64,000 bases of DNA from Rotaria sordida (taxonomy: Eukaryota; Rotifera; Eurotatoria; Philodinida; Philodinidae): positions 62,001 to 126,000 of the forward strand of contig CAJNOL010000224.1 in the NCBI GenBank assembly GCA_905250125.1, written 5' to 3'. This document shows positions 24,353 to 37,252 of this stretch, in pieces. Each line of letters starts with the position of its first letter. Positions within the stretch are counted from its first letter, which is position 1. A program made the translations under genes and the position numbers. A model generated the notes under the pieces. The model had not been told where the DNA came from. It did no database searches and was given only the letters and a program-made list of their open reading frames with translations.

Positions 24353-26955
24353 TCAGTTTCTTATCTCACGACAGTCAAGCACCATTTGACGAAATTTATC
24401 AGCTGAATTCCTACGTGTTGTTGAATTTTCTCGAGTTTTAGTCGGTTTTGTTGTATTTGTAGCTGTTGTCGTTAATGATGGATATTGTTTCAATAGATCT
24501 TGTTGTTTAATTGAACCCAAACGAACTAATACAGGTGTAGTGGACTTCCCAGCTGTTGTTGTTGATATTGTGGAAACTTTTCGATCAATTGATAAACGAG
24601 GTTTTGTTGTTGTCAATGGATCAGTTGCGAAAGCACGTAAAGGTCCAATTGAATGAGTAGTTTTTGTTGTTATTTCATCTAATGATGATCGAGGACTTTG
24701 AATCAAACTAGTTATTGAACTTGCTGATGAACGACGACTAGTATCATGTGTTGATGTTTGTCTATGAGAACTAATATTTAATTTAATTTAATTAACAAAA
24801 CAAAAACAAAAATTTAAATTTTTACTTTTGTAAAGTACTCGATGTCTCGACTGGAGCTGATGTATTGGTAGTATTAAATATTTCTTTCTCAAGTCGGTTA
24901 CGTTCATCTCTAAGTTCTAAATGAAATGAAGTTACAATTATATTCATTCTGATATCTTAATGGCGGAAGAAATTGATCTAATGAAATTAAGTAACCCTCC
25001 TCACAGAATAGTAGTTTACTGGGCTTTTACACTCTAAAAAAAATCGTTTTCTGGGAAACCTATTTTCCACCTTTGAATAGCCTTTTAAGAGTTTCCGGAA
25101 TTGAACCTAAAATCTATTTTAGTTGATTTTTGAGTAAGCAATTTTCTGTAGTGGGTAATTTGTGTTCGCAATTCAAAAGTTTGTAGGTGACCTTTTATTA
25201 TGATCAAGTTTTTTTTTTGGTGTTTTAATTATGTTTTGAGTGGCTTACAAGCACAAAATTCGATAAATTGGATTTTTTAAACTGTCTGATAACTTTGATA
25301 CGAGCTATGATAGTTACTTTTCTCATTCATACGTTCATCTGTCATAAAAATTTTATGGATCTGCATATAAATATTTCAAATTGCATTTATTACGATACGT
25401 TTGTTTTTGAAATTAATGAGATTTGGAGGAGTTGAGAAAAAATTTCTGTACGACTCTGACAGGTGATGTCGTCTTAGAAGTTTATGTAGGGTTTGAGAAA
25501 CGCAAGGAGGCATGCCTTTCAATTATCTTGCAAGAAGTTTGAAGTAAACTCTTTACTATCAAATGAGGACTTCTCATTTTTATGAAATAGGTCATTCAGG
25601 TCTTATGAATATTTCAATAATGGATATTGTACTCATCGCAGACTGTACATCGTTTCATTTTTAGATTGTGTTTAGTTTCATAACGAGATGATATTAAAGC
25701 ATGCTTATGTCCTTTTTGTTAATTCTTGAATAGCTGTCTCTCATTAATATCTATGCGTACACATTTTTACGTCAACAGAAAACATGTAGAACAAACGAAA
25801 TTAGATACATAAAAAAAGTTACAACTAAACAGTGAAAAATAATGAACTAATCTATTCGATAATTTACACTGTTATTTTGCGCTCATTTGGATAGGGTGGA
25901 CTACTATTACATTTGAAAGATCCATAACTTTGAGACTGTGCTTGTGTTCTGCGGGTATAGAAAAAAAGAACGACAGATTTTTTTTCGTTACAATAGATAG
26001 TTGTTTATGATAAAAGACAATCGTCTATTGTTAACTGAACATGTCTTATATCATTACCTCCGAGAGTTGGTTCTCGTAAAAGACCTCTTGTTTTTGCACG
26101 ATAATCTGCTTCTTCTTCTAATTTTTGCTAAATTAAAAAACAATCAGAAAACATAATAGAATAGAAAAATAATCAAACAAAGAAATCTTACATGTACATA
26201 AGTAACATGATTTTCAAGTATTTTAATATCATCAGTAATTGCTTGTCTTAAACGTTGTATAATATCATCAATTGTAAAATCTTTTAATTTCTTACGTACA
26301 GTATTTATATCAATATTTGATAATGTTCTTGGTGAAAGAGAATTTATTATTTTAGTTTCATCAATATTTGCAGCTGGTTCTGGAATAGTTAATATTGGTG
26401 TTTCTCGTCCATGACGATCACGTGCTGATACAGGTCGTTCACGTATACGACGTTCATCATCACCAGTACCTGTTACAAGTGCATAATTAATAGCATTCCA
26501 ATTATGTCCATTTGATAAACGACGATGAAATATATGATCATCTTGTGCGCACTGTTCATGTATATGTTTAACAAAAAATTCAATTTCAGTTGTTAAACGT
26601 TTTCGTAGTATAGGTGGTTCAGCTAAACTATGAAATGTTGAATCTGTACAATTGGCAACAGTTTCATTTCTAGATTTATAAGAATAGTTGTTTTTATTTA
26701 TTTTTTTGTATTATTAAATAAAAGAAAAGAAAAAACAATTGCTTTTTTTTATTCTTACCGATATTCTCGCCAGATGTCAAGTAAACTATCAATTTCGTTT
26801 TCAATTTCTTCACACTGTTCGATTAATGCTTGACCCAAATAAAATTTTACATAATCACGTTCAGCAGAAATTAAACTTGTTGAAAGTGTTTTCCATGTTG
26901 ATATTGGTTTATCATAAGGTATATATGAAGAATTATTCTTTGTCATTGAATTCAT
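24353..26955 (-). CDS. Coiled-coil protein resembling CCDC24
   Basis: Five minus-strand exons: 26955-26759, 26669-26192, 26127-26058, 24916-24826 and 24770-24353. They join to 1254 nt, 417 residues. The first exon has a helix with WKTLSTSL and YLGQALIEQCEEIENEIDSL. The second has EPPILRKRLTTEIEFFVKHI, then SPRTLSNIDINTVRKKLKDF and IDDIIQRLRQAITDDIKILE. A coiled coil follows (QKLEEEADYRAKTRG, ELRDERNRLEKEI), then a Ser/Thr-rich, basic tail. The order of an LGEA-type helix, an LLRxEL helix and a helix with long heptads recalls CCDC24 (DUF family), but that rests on memory of a poorly conserved family. Function is unknown. Intron 3 is 1.14 kb. The ODF3-like gene nearby is also of ciliary type, but linkage here need not mean a shared role. 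Confidence 0.7.
24917..26057. other. Long intron 3 of the CCDC24-like gene
   Basis: 1.14 kb of AT-rich DNA with no supported exon, repeat or transposase. Flanking phases agree across it (GGA G, then AA CTT). Confidence 0.55.
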
Positions 26956-28146
26956 ACCATGAATTATTAATCTAAAATTTAATTCTATAAAGGTATTTAT
27001 GTTAATAACTGTATTAAATTAATATATTATTCATGAAGATATTTTTCTTTTTCTAGAAACGTAATACATCTTATAAAATTTTGTAGATTTTGAGAGACGA
27101 CATTCTTATTATTTAGGTAACTTCACAACACCTCCCTTTGAGTATTCTTGGCTTGAGAGAGAGAGAGAGGTCGCTTTACAACAATTACTTATAAAATAAA
27201 GTATCAAACTTGTTCTTTTACAAATGCATTACTCATAAAAGTCGATTTGCTTGTGAATTAATGTCTTTAGAGTAATTCAAAACTTATTTTCAACGAATTG
27301 CAAGATAATGATAAACTGACGCTCGTTGACAAATATAGATTAATGATCATTTTTAACAACAGTAAGGAAGATCATAGCCACAAGTGCCAGAAGTAATTAG
27401 GTATAGAATAAAACTTTTTCGGTAATTCCGAATATACGTTCAGAATTTTCTTCTGATGTTAGATCGAATAAATTATCATCAGATTGTTTCAAACGATTCA
27501 AAATAGTGACTGTACATTATTTTGGTCAATGTTTATATTTCAATTGAAATCTATCAAATTCAAAATACGAAACAGTTTTTAATCGCTCAATTTTGTTTAT
27601 TTTATATGACAAATTTTAAAGTGAGAACGCATAGATGAGATTTTGCTTCTTGTAATATCTCATTTTGTATAGAATCTAGTAATGTTGGGTTCAAACTGTT
27701 CCAAGGCACAAACTACGTAAATTAAGGACTACGCTGAAGACACTATTTTGCTTAGGACAAACACAATTTTTTGACTTTTTTAACAAAATTTACTGAGTGA
27801 ATATTTTGTGCCAAGGCTTTCGCGGTGTAATTTATATATGATAAAATAGTCTTCAAGTTTTATTGATTGATTCTTCAACAGTTTAATACTTCGATCTAAT
27901 TCATTTCAATCATGAAAATCTTTCATTATTCTCTTTTGTCATTGCTATATTATTGTTAAAAGAATTTGAACTTCTATATTAGTATACAGACAGAAGTTTG
28001 ATTATTTTCTTGTACAACAATAAAACAAAAAACTAGATAAATTGAATTTTTTTTTTTTTTATTAAAAATTTCTTTCAAGAATGACTTATTTATTTCTATG
28101 TAAAAGATTGCTTAACTGAATCTAATCTTTAAAAATAAGAAAAATC
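26956..28146. other. Intergenic between the CCDC24-like and chondroitin synthase genes
   Basis: About 1.2 kb. It contains a short GA run near 27157-27169. Nothing else is recognisable. It holds the 5-prime region of the CCDC24-like gene and the 3-prime UTR of the next gene. Confidence 0.5.
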
Positions 28147-30495
28147 TTAAATAGTCAAATTTGTATTACTAAATAAATAATTAATCATATCCATTTGTGA
28201 TCCGATTAAAATTGCATCTGCATCAAGACACATTTTTTCTCGTGCTTTATTCGCAATTCCATTGCACATTTTTTTATGATAATAATGTTTTAAACCAGGT
28301 TCAACTGCTCGAAATACATAACATTCTGATGAAGGATCACTAAATCGATGATATAAATTAACATCTTCCATACCCCAATCATGATTATTAGTTTCCCATC
28401 CACCAATTTTATCTAAATCTTTTTTACGTACAGCAACATTTCCAAAACCATAAATAGAAAATAAACCATTTTTTGAATTAACATTAATTATTGAATTATT
28501 ATGAACAACAGATCTATTTGAAAAAACTGAAAATATAATTGGAAAATAAACTGCACATGATGATATAGATAATTGATGAATCATTAAACGACGAGTACTA
28601 TCTAATGCTTGTCCAGTAAATAAAAGATCAGCATCTAAAAAAAATAATAATTGATTACTAGTAAATAATTGTGAAGCTAATTGACGACCAAGTCCACGAT
28701 TATAAGAAGTTTGATTTTGATTAATAATTGATATACGAATAATTGACATATATCTGACAGATAAATCATTTATAAGATTAGCAATTCTATTAGTTGTTTG
28801 ATTTTTTTGAGAAAAATAAAGTATTGTTAATGTAAAATGTTCATGTCGAAAAGGATAATTTAATACTTCATTTTCATAATTATTTATTAATCTTATTAAT
28901 GCTTCATCTTTATTATGTGAAATAACAATTAAATTTAATTGATAAATATTTTCATTTGTTTTAATATCAGTTATTTCTCGATAATCAAAACGATGTTTAT
29001 TTGTAAATGGTTGATTCATACGAAATCGTTGTTGAGTAAAAGCAACTTTAGTTGGATATATAGAAACTGAATAAGCAGTTAGTAGAACTTCAACTATTAC
29101 TTCTAAGCCATATGTTGGCATTATACGATAATAACCGAATACGAATTTACCATTAACCAATGTCCAATTAAAGGAACGTTGATGCCAACTCATTCTTGTT
29201 TTTTCGATATATGATCGAACAGCTTGTTCAAGATATGATCTCCATCTTACATCAATCTTTTGATAAAATACATCTCGTGAAACATCAAATGTCACTTCTG
29301 ATAGAAATATTCCATAAGTTTTTCTATTTATTAATTTTTTTAACGATGTATTATTTTCTAAATATTGTTTTTCTTGTTTTAGTCGTATATAAAAAGTAAA
29401 TATTTGTTGAAATGTATTTTGATCATTAATTGGATGTATAATTAATGCTTGAGAAACAATTGTTGGTGTAAAATCATAACCAAATTTATATCGAGGACCA
29501 TAATGATGATAAAATAAAGATCTTGTATTATGCGCTTTTGTACAACTAATATGAACATGATTTAATATACAACGACCTAATTCAACATCTTCATGTGGAG
29601 TACGAATTTCATTATTTAAACAATGATCAAGCCATGGACCGAGTTGAATTAAAGTACTTTGAGAAAGTATAACTCCACTACCACCCATACAAAAATACTA
29701 AAAATAAAAATAAAATTTAATTAATTTAATTATAATTCATTGGATTACTTTTTCTGATGGAAAATGAATGGCTGATCCATTTCGTCTACCAGATCCACCT
29801 TGTCCTATATATAAAGTTTTTCTATGATCAATTGATTTAAGCCATTTAACTAGTTCTTCAATATTAACATAAGCATTATCATCTAAACGTAATAACCATG
29901 ATGTTTTTTGACGATAAAATGCATAAATAAATTTCATAGCATAGAAACTTTTTTTTTGTGGTGGATAATTATTTTCAACATGTTTTAATTTAACAATATA
30001 TAAACAAGATTTAATATATTGACTTAGATTTTTATTTAATTCAAAAAAAAAATTTTCAATAAATTCTTCTGATATTAAAGATTTTTCTTCAATAAATATA
30101 ATTATTTCAATATCAATTGTTGTTGTTAATATCCATGTATTAAATATTGAAGGTAAATAAATTAATAATCGTTCGTATGATGATATTATAGCTATTGTTA
30201 AAAATAATTGTGAATTTTCATTTTGACATGTTTTTTTTGTTCGATATTGAAAATGATCATAAAATGAATATTTTATTCGTGTCATTGGAATTAATGTTGA
30301 TGGACAAGGAAATCGAATAAATGTTTGCCAATAATATATACCAAATATATAACCAATTATAGAAAAACATAAGAATAATAAAGAAAATTTTAAACCATTG
30401 AATAATATACGCAACATTCGTTGTTTTTCATTCGTAAAAGAATTTAAAATTCTTATCAATCTAAAATTATAGAGAAATAAAGTAATAACAAACAT
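28147..30495 (-). CDS. Chondroitin sulfate synthase family glycosyltransferase (CHSY/CHPF type)
   Basis: Two exons, 30495-29749 and 29697-28147, join to 2298 nt, 765 residues, close to the roughly 800 of vertebrate chondroitin synthases. The layout is a type II Golgi protein: short cytosolic tail, one membrane segment (FSLLFLCFSIIGYIFGIYYW, about 37-56), then two glycosyltransferase domains. The first has SWLLRLDDNAYVN and, across the intron, YFCMGGSGVILSQ. The second (CHGN) has LLFFLDADLLF near 600 and WGMEDVNLYHRF near 690. Family members polymerise chondroitin by adding GlcA and GalNAc alternately. The first-domain DxD motif reads DDN, not DDD, so one transferase activity may be weak or lost, as in CHPF-like partners. 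The ATG at 30495 is used; an in-frame Met lies about 26 residues further in. Confidence 0.88.
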
Positions 30496-31326
30496 CAAGT
30501 TTGTTTATATTGGTTTTCTTTTTGTTTTTGAATCATTCGAATAAGTTGTAAAAGCGTAACATAATTAGCTAATAATAATAATAATAATATGTTACAAATT
30601 GAGTACATAAAAATGATTCTTTTTTTGTCGTTTGATTATTCCTTAAAAAGAAAATAAATGATGACTTATGACAACATTTACTAAATTTGTTAAACATTGA
30701 AAATGAGTTACAAAAAAAAAAAGAAAAGAAAAGAAAAGGACAATGATTGTTTTTTTTCTTGATAAATATAGAAAAGACGAGATACAGAATCAGAGAATGA
30801 AAGTAAAAATAAAAAAAGTAATTGAATAGTATGTCTATTCAATATAGAAAGAGCACAATAACGTTTATTTATTTATTTTTCATATAGCATACTTATGAAA
30901 TATTTCATTGTAAACTTCTACTGTTCGAACATTTATCAATCTTTTGCAAGACTCAACAATGTAAATCATAAAACGAAAAAAATTCGTTTTTTTTTTTCAA
31001 GTATATACTTTACCTTCCATTTATTTTCTATTAGTACTAAAAACGATAAATAAACATACACACACAAAAATGCACAAACATTCATAATGTCTTTCATTAT
31101 ATAGACATTTGTTTGAGGAGCAACTGTGGTTTTACATTAATATGATTCTATTTTATTTATCGAATAAAAGAAAAACGAAAAGCAAATACAAGAAAAAAAA
31201 ACCCATCAGTCAATACTTCAAACCATACTCCCACTACACTATAATACAGCAAGAAAAGGTAAACGAAAAAAACAAGATAGTTTCAATTGAACTTAATCTA
31301 AACATGTATACTATGTTTTTGTTTTA
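30496..31326. other. Intergenic between chondroitin synthase and Na/K-ATPase beta genes
   Basis: About 830 bases, AT-rich, with homopolymer runs. It carries the promoter side of the chondroitin synthase gene and the 3-prime end of the ATPase beta gene. The 73-codon plus frame at 31109-31330 is lysine-rich low complexity and not supported. Confidence 0.5.
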
Positions 31327-33167
31327 TTAACGGCCATTATTTTCATTATATTTGATATCTGTATGTGTACGATATAATTGAAAATTAACCATACCACGCA
31401 TACGTCTTGTATTATGTTCAATACCTGGTGCCCATGCAAGACATGTAACACTTACAAGACGATTTAATGGTAACATATTAAATTGAACTAAAACAAATGG
31501 TTGAACATGATCTTTTGCATTTCTAAGAAAACAAACAAAAAAATATTCAAAATCTTTTCAAAAGTTTTCATTTTTCTTTAGAAAAGAAAGAAAGAAAGAA
31601 AGAAATTTTTACCGATATGGAAAGAAATAATTTGGAATAACACCAAATTTTGATGAACCAAATGGATAACTCAATGAATAATAAGTTGCATTCAGTAATA
31701 CATCAGTATCAGCAGCATGCTATTGAATTAAGAATAAAATTCATTTATTTCTTATTTGTATTACTTTAAGTTATTCAATAAAAAAAATAGAAGAAAAAAA
31801 AACATGATATTTGTCTTTAGGCATTTTGACATACTTGATTATTTATAGTAGAACGATTATACAATTGAATAGATTGGTATACATACGAAGTTCAAGTATC
31901 CATTAAACATGAACATGATGTATTTGCTGGCTTCTTAGAGTAATCTATATTTCAGACTATTATTCTACAGCTGAATTTCTTTCTTTTTCTTTTTTTTAAT
32001 TAATTCGTGTATTTGCATAGATTGTGTAATCATCAAATAAAAAAAAGTCAAAAATAATTCGTTTTTTTTTTTTTTGAAATTAAAAATTTCATATTACTCA
32101 ACGTTTAGTTTTAATATTGAACAAGAAAAACAAAAAAAGAAATATTCTTCAAGTGCAAAATAAATACATTTATAGCACACTTACCGTTCCTGCACATGTA
32201 ATATATACATCAGAATTTGATATACTTTTATTACTATACACATGTCGAAGTTTTTGAATCTCAAATGGTAAAATGCCTTTTACAGGTTTCCAACCATAAA
32301 CCTAAATATAAATCAATTTAATAGTTTGATTTTTGATTACTAGAAAAAAAAAAAAGAATCAATCTTAATACTTTATTAAGTTTAATAAGAATACATGGTT
32401 GTTCATAACTAAAACCATACATTTTATTATCCGAACATGGATGATTTTCATTTTTAACAATATGATACCAATTAAATAAACAAGCTGTACCTGGCGGTAA
32501 TTTAGATGCTGGTTCTTGTGATGAACATTGTTCGACTTTAGCATCAGAATTTTGTAAAAGAAAAACATTTCGAAATAATCGTAAAGATGAAGCAATACGT
32601 TTTTGTTGTATTGGATCATTTGTTATTTGAATAAGACTTTCATCAATAACTGGTTGAGGTCGAAAACCTAATCCAACTATATGAAAAAAAAAATAAAAAG
32701 AAATTTAGATAAATTTTGAAATAATCATACAAATACAAACCAACAGCAGCTGTACTTCGTACAGCCATTGTACTTTCTGTATTATAATATCTTGGTTGAG
32801 TACGATCAAGTATACGAGCAAAAACATAAGTTAAAGCAACAAAAAAGCAACCCAAAAAGCAATAAAGTATTGTATAAAAAATCGATAATTTAGCTAAAAT
32901 ATAAATATAAATAGATATATATATATACATATTATTATGGTTATTATATTTATCTTTTGAATTACCCCAATTAAGAGCATCACGACCAAGTACTGTTTTT
33001 CGTTTTGAATTATATAAAAACTTTGCAAAAGATTTTCTTGAATTTTTTGTTTTTTTAATATTTTTATCTAATAAATTATTAACGTTAGTGTCAGTTTTTT
33101 GTAATTCTATATTAACATTTGTTGGTTCTATTGTAATATCACTTGATTGTATCTCTCTATTTATCAT
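31327..33167 (-). CDS. Na+/K+-ATPase beta subunit, copy 1, 359 aa
   Basis: Six exons: 33167-32966, 32893-32741, 32676-32372, 32301-32185, 31719-31613 and 31522-31327, joining to 1080 nt. The protein is type II: a basic cytosolic tail with SKRKTVLGRDALNWAKL, a membrane segment (about 70-95, FYTILYCFLGCFFVALTYVF), then an extracellular domain with GLGFRPQPVI, the cysteine pairs of the family, QPCILIKLNKVYGWKP, a YITCAG segment and NYFFPYRN. The beta subunit chaperones and stabilises the alpha subunit of the sodium pump at the plasma membrane. Exon 1 to 2 uses an acceptor that removes a short in-frame AT-rich stretch, which improves alignment with copy 2. It lies head-to-tail with copy 2, only 449 bases away. 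Confidence 0.9.
31580..31604. repeat. (GAAA)n microsatellite in an intron
   Basis: Tandem gaaa units in intron 5 of the first ATPase beta gene. Confidence 0.8.
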
Positions 33168-33616
33168 TTTATCTAAAGCATGGTCTTTTGTTTTGTTCGA
33201 TCAGGTTAAAAAAAGAAAGAAAATCTTACGTTCTGTTTTTTTTTTATTTTTTTTTATACAAAAAAAAAACTACTAGATCTATGCTATGTATGCATATATA
33301 CATAAATAAAAAGTAACGTCAGTACATACAAAAATGCTTTCAACCGTAACCATTTGCTGCACACCTTTTCTTCACACTTATAGAAGAACGACAATAATAT
33401 TTCAACCGTTTACTGCTTAGACATTAGAAGAAAGAAGATTTCTTTACATAAACATACAAATATGAATATAAAAATGAAAATAATAATATTGTTATACTAT
33501 GAAAGAAAATGAAGATTGTAATAATAAGATTTGTAAAACAAAAAAAAAAGCAAAACTATAGACATAGAAAAAATAGTTTAATTAAAGTTCAAATGTTTTT
33601 TTTTTGTTTTATTGAA
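33168..33616. other. Spacer between the tandem ATPase beta genes
   Basis: 449 bases of AT-rich DNA holding the promoter of copy 1 and the 3-prime end of copy 2. No distinct motif can be placed. Confidence 0.5.
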
Positions 33617-35026
33617 TTATTTTGTTACAGGAGCACTCTTATTTGATCTCAATATATCAAATGTAACAACTCCACGACGTGCTGAACCTTGAACATATTG
33701 TTGAATATCTGGTGCCCAAGCACGGCATATTATATTCACTTTCGTATCGAATGGTAATGACGTAAATTGTACTAATACAAATGGTTCAACTTCTTCTCTT
33801 GCATTTCTAAAAGAATAAAATAAATAAATCAATATATATATATATATAAGATGAAAAATAATTTTTCTAATTTATTTTACCTATAGGGAAAAAAATAATA
33901 AGGTATACCACCATAATTTGGAATACCAAGTGGATGTAAAATTGAATAGTATATCATACTACCAGTCTTATTTTTATCTTCTTGTTCTCTACCCTCACAA
34001 GTTATATAAATATTTTGCCCCTGTTGATCAATAGGAAGTATTGGCTGACCTGTAGCATTGGCTACTGCATCGATGATATTACCATCAGCTGGCATCCAAC
34101 CATAAATCTTTAAAAATAAAGATTAATTCTTCTATAATGATATTTTCAATTATTTTTGAGAAAAGATTAAAAACTGAAAAATTATTTTTACTTGATTTAG
34201 TTTAATAAGTATACACGGTTGACCTATTGGCCATCCATACATTTTTTCAGTTGAACAAGGATGTGCTAAAGACAAAGAAAAAGAAAGCAAGCGACTATTT
34301 AAAAATATTTATATTTATATTATATAAATACCATCACTTGTAACAATATCATCCCAAGAAAATTTACATGAATGACTTCCTCGAAGTTTTGAAGCTGGAT
34401 TAAATGGACTACATTCTTCTAAATATGTTGTATCATATTGTGTAAGAAAATCTATACAAAAAAAAACAATCACATAATAATCATAAATGAAATAATTTTA
34501 TTAATATAATAACTATATCGAAAAGATGTCAAAGACGATACTGTTGTATTTTGTGATTGTGAATCGCCATAAACAGTGAGTGATGTTGAAGTTATATCAG
34601 GCATTGGTCGAAAACCCATTCCTAGATATAAAACAAAAAAAAAATAATCTTTGAATTTCTTGTTGTTAGTTTTAATTAAAACCAACCAATACAAAATTTT
34701 CCACCAACTTTCATTTGATTATGACGATATGTATATGTTGGTGATTCACGTGATACAATAGCAGCAAATACAGCAATCATACCGGAAAAGAATAGACCCA
34801 AACAAAGATAGAAAAAGAAATAATATATAGAAATTTTAATCCATGATGAACTTGTATTTCCAAAAAATGTTTGATGTTCTTTATTATAAAGAAAAATACG
34901 AAATGATTTCATAAAATTGGTTAAACCAGTTTTGACACGATACATAAATGGTTTTTTTTCTCCACCATGATTACCATTTGAATCCATTCGTTCGAATCCA
35001 CTTGGTCCGTCTGGTTCGGGTGGCAT
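33617..35026 (-). CDS. Na+/K+-ATPase beta subunit, copy 2, 352 aa
   Basis: Six exons: 35026-34687, 34621-34514, 34451-34332, 34265-34192, 34107-33881 and 33806-33617, joining to 1059 nt. The tail has FLYNKEHQTFFGN before the membrane segment (about 64-90), then GMGFRPMPDI, ASKLRGSHSCKFSWDDIV, QPCILIKLNQIYGWMPADG, YITCEGREQE and YYFFPYRNAREEVEPFVLVQ. This is the beta-subunit fold with the same landmarks as copy 1. Both copies share introns before the GFRP block, before YGW and after FPYR. Copy 2 lacks the first intron of copy 1 and one later intron, and has two introns inside the region that is a single exon in copy 1. The copies are clearly diverged, so the duplication is not recent. Which alpha subunit each pairs with is unknown. 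Confidence 0.9.
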
Positions 35027-37167
35027 TATTATTATAATTTGTTTTTGTTAATAAAAATAAAGTAATAAGTTGTTTTTGTATACACGCTTAGTAATGAGAA
35101 AGAATAAATAAATCGTTGATTTTGACAAAATAAATAGAGAGAAAGACAATTATGACGTTCTAAGCAATCATCCATGACCGGCAGCCATCGTTTTATAGTT
35201 ATGTTCTGTCTATCACAAGGCAAAATATCACTACTATTTTATTAGTTTTATAAGAGAAACTTTTTTTTTTAAATTTATTTTTGTTTGTGAAATTAAACAT
35301 TTTTAAATTCAGGAATACTTTTATAATATATAGTAGTGGAATCTTTAGCTATTGATTAAATAAAAAAGAAATCCATCGATCTATGACAATTGTATTTATT
35401 AATTATCTGATGATTTAAGAAATATTTGAGATTTCTCAATAGAATTAGATCTTACCAAATGAATTGTATATGAAATAGTAAAAAAAGTCTATTTTTTTTA
35501 AAAATTTCGTTAGTGAACCTAGCAAAGTTACCTTAGTGAAATAACCATATTTTAAATCAAAACTAACTTTCTATTAGAACGAAATTGAAAGCTTTCATAA
35601 TATCCATACAATTAATAATCTATTGATAAAAATATGATGTAAAAATAGTAATCCATGGTTTTCATCTATTAATTTGAAACAATGATGATTTCATGAGTGT
35701 GATGAGCAAGAATTAAGAGCAGCTTATCAATAGATAAAAAATTATTGATATTAAAAAATTGTTTATTTCCATAAAGTCAATAAATATTCATCTGTTCACA
35801 GTAAATGTTCATATATGATCTCCATTTAAAACAATTAACAGTTGCAACCAAATGGATTCCTACTTCATAAATCGAAAGTTTAAACAAAAGCTCAAAGAAA
35901 TCAATCATTAGTATCTCACTCATCTTAGGCATTATAGATAATGATTTTCTAATCAACGAAAGAGCAATGTTGGTAGTTTGATGTTGAAATGAATAAAACT
36001 ACAATAATCATTGTGAATTACTCGAAAATAGACTTCTTAATTTTAAAGTATTATTCATTTTATATTCTCCAATTTTCAGGTACAAATTTGTTGATTACTC
36101 AAAAGTATGATTATCAGACATAAAGAAATATTTATTCATTTACATTTATTCCGTATAATAAAACAGGTTACATAATTTTTATGAGTAGTTTTTTCATCTT
36201 TTTTGTTTCCAAAATTTCACTTAGAAAATTTTCGACTCTAATCAAAATTGAATTGAACATATACGAACATCTGAACGTTAGTTATCCATTACTATGCGAC
36301 GACAGTTAATGTTTATTGTGTTTACTTTAATTTTTTTTACAACATATTTTATTATGCCTATTAATCGTATTCAACTTAATGCACAAGAGTTATTCAATTA
36401 ATCAAGAATAATTCTATCAAGACGAAGAACTTCGACAATAATTGAATATTTATCAGTTCCAGATGATAAAAATGAAAACGACGCACTACAAAAGTTACGT
36501 ATTTTTAATGGTATATAGATTGCTGCGATTATTTGTTTCCCATTTTTTTTTCTAATGGTAAACTTGTTAGATTTACAGTCTGACTGTAAAATTATGTTTT
36601 GTTTTGTTCTTTTTATTTACCATTGTAAATGTTCTTCATCACTTCTTATTGTACTTATATTTTACTTATTCATGTATTTTACTAGTAGCCTATAGTGAAT
36701 ACAAAACAATAACGAGAGAAGATAATCATGTGAACTTATAAAAGGACTATACCTGAACCACACGGATCAGGAAAGAACAGAAGATCTTACCGGTGCAACA
36801 GTTTTTGCCTAATCAACCAAGATTAGATCTGCGTGAATCTAGCCAAAAAGTCAAGGTCTGTTTTTTTTTCTCAGACAAGAATCTTGCCTCAAAGTCACGA
36901 AAAAACAAGAATCGAGAGAGAATAACGACAAGACCATTGATTAGTGAAATTTCGTCTTCGAGCGACATCATTCGATAAAATATTATTATTCGAATGGAGC
37001 GAACAGTTATCCTACTACACAAAAACAGTAATACTTATTAATCCTCTCTATCACACACTTAATCAATAAGATACACTTATTAATCAATTAGATAAATTGC
37101 ATAAGTCTTTATCTCCAATACTTTCAGATTTTTTTTTGTTTACGATAAAAATTTTAAAAAAAAAAAG
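35027..37167. other. Intergenic, with one small broken secretory-like frame
   Basis: About 2.1 kb. At 36294 an ATG opens MRRQLMFIVFTLIFFTTYFI, a signal-peptide-like start, but the frame meets TAA after about 35 codons; in-frame sequence continues to about 36510 with a SRRRT segment. This may be a relic or a chance frame. The rest is AT-rich without features. The 5-prime regions of ATPase beta copy 2 and of Maelstrom lie at its two ends (divergent genes). Confidence 0.4.
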
Positions 37168-37215
37168 ATGCATTCTTCAAGTCGTCTTTCATCTTTGTCA
37201 AATATTGAAAATGAT

Positions 37216-37252
<37 letters not shown>

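Noticed and set aside
29196..29399. 67-codon plus-strand frame
   Set aside because: It lies opposite the second chondroitin synthase exon.
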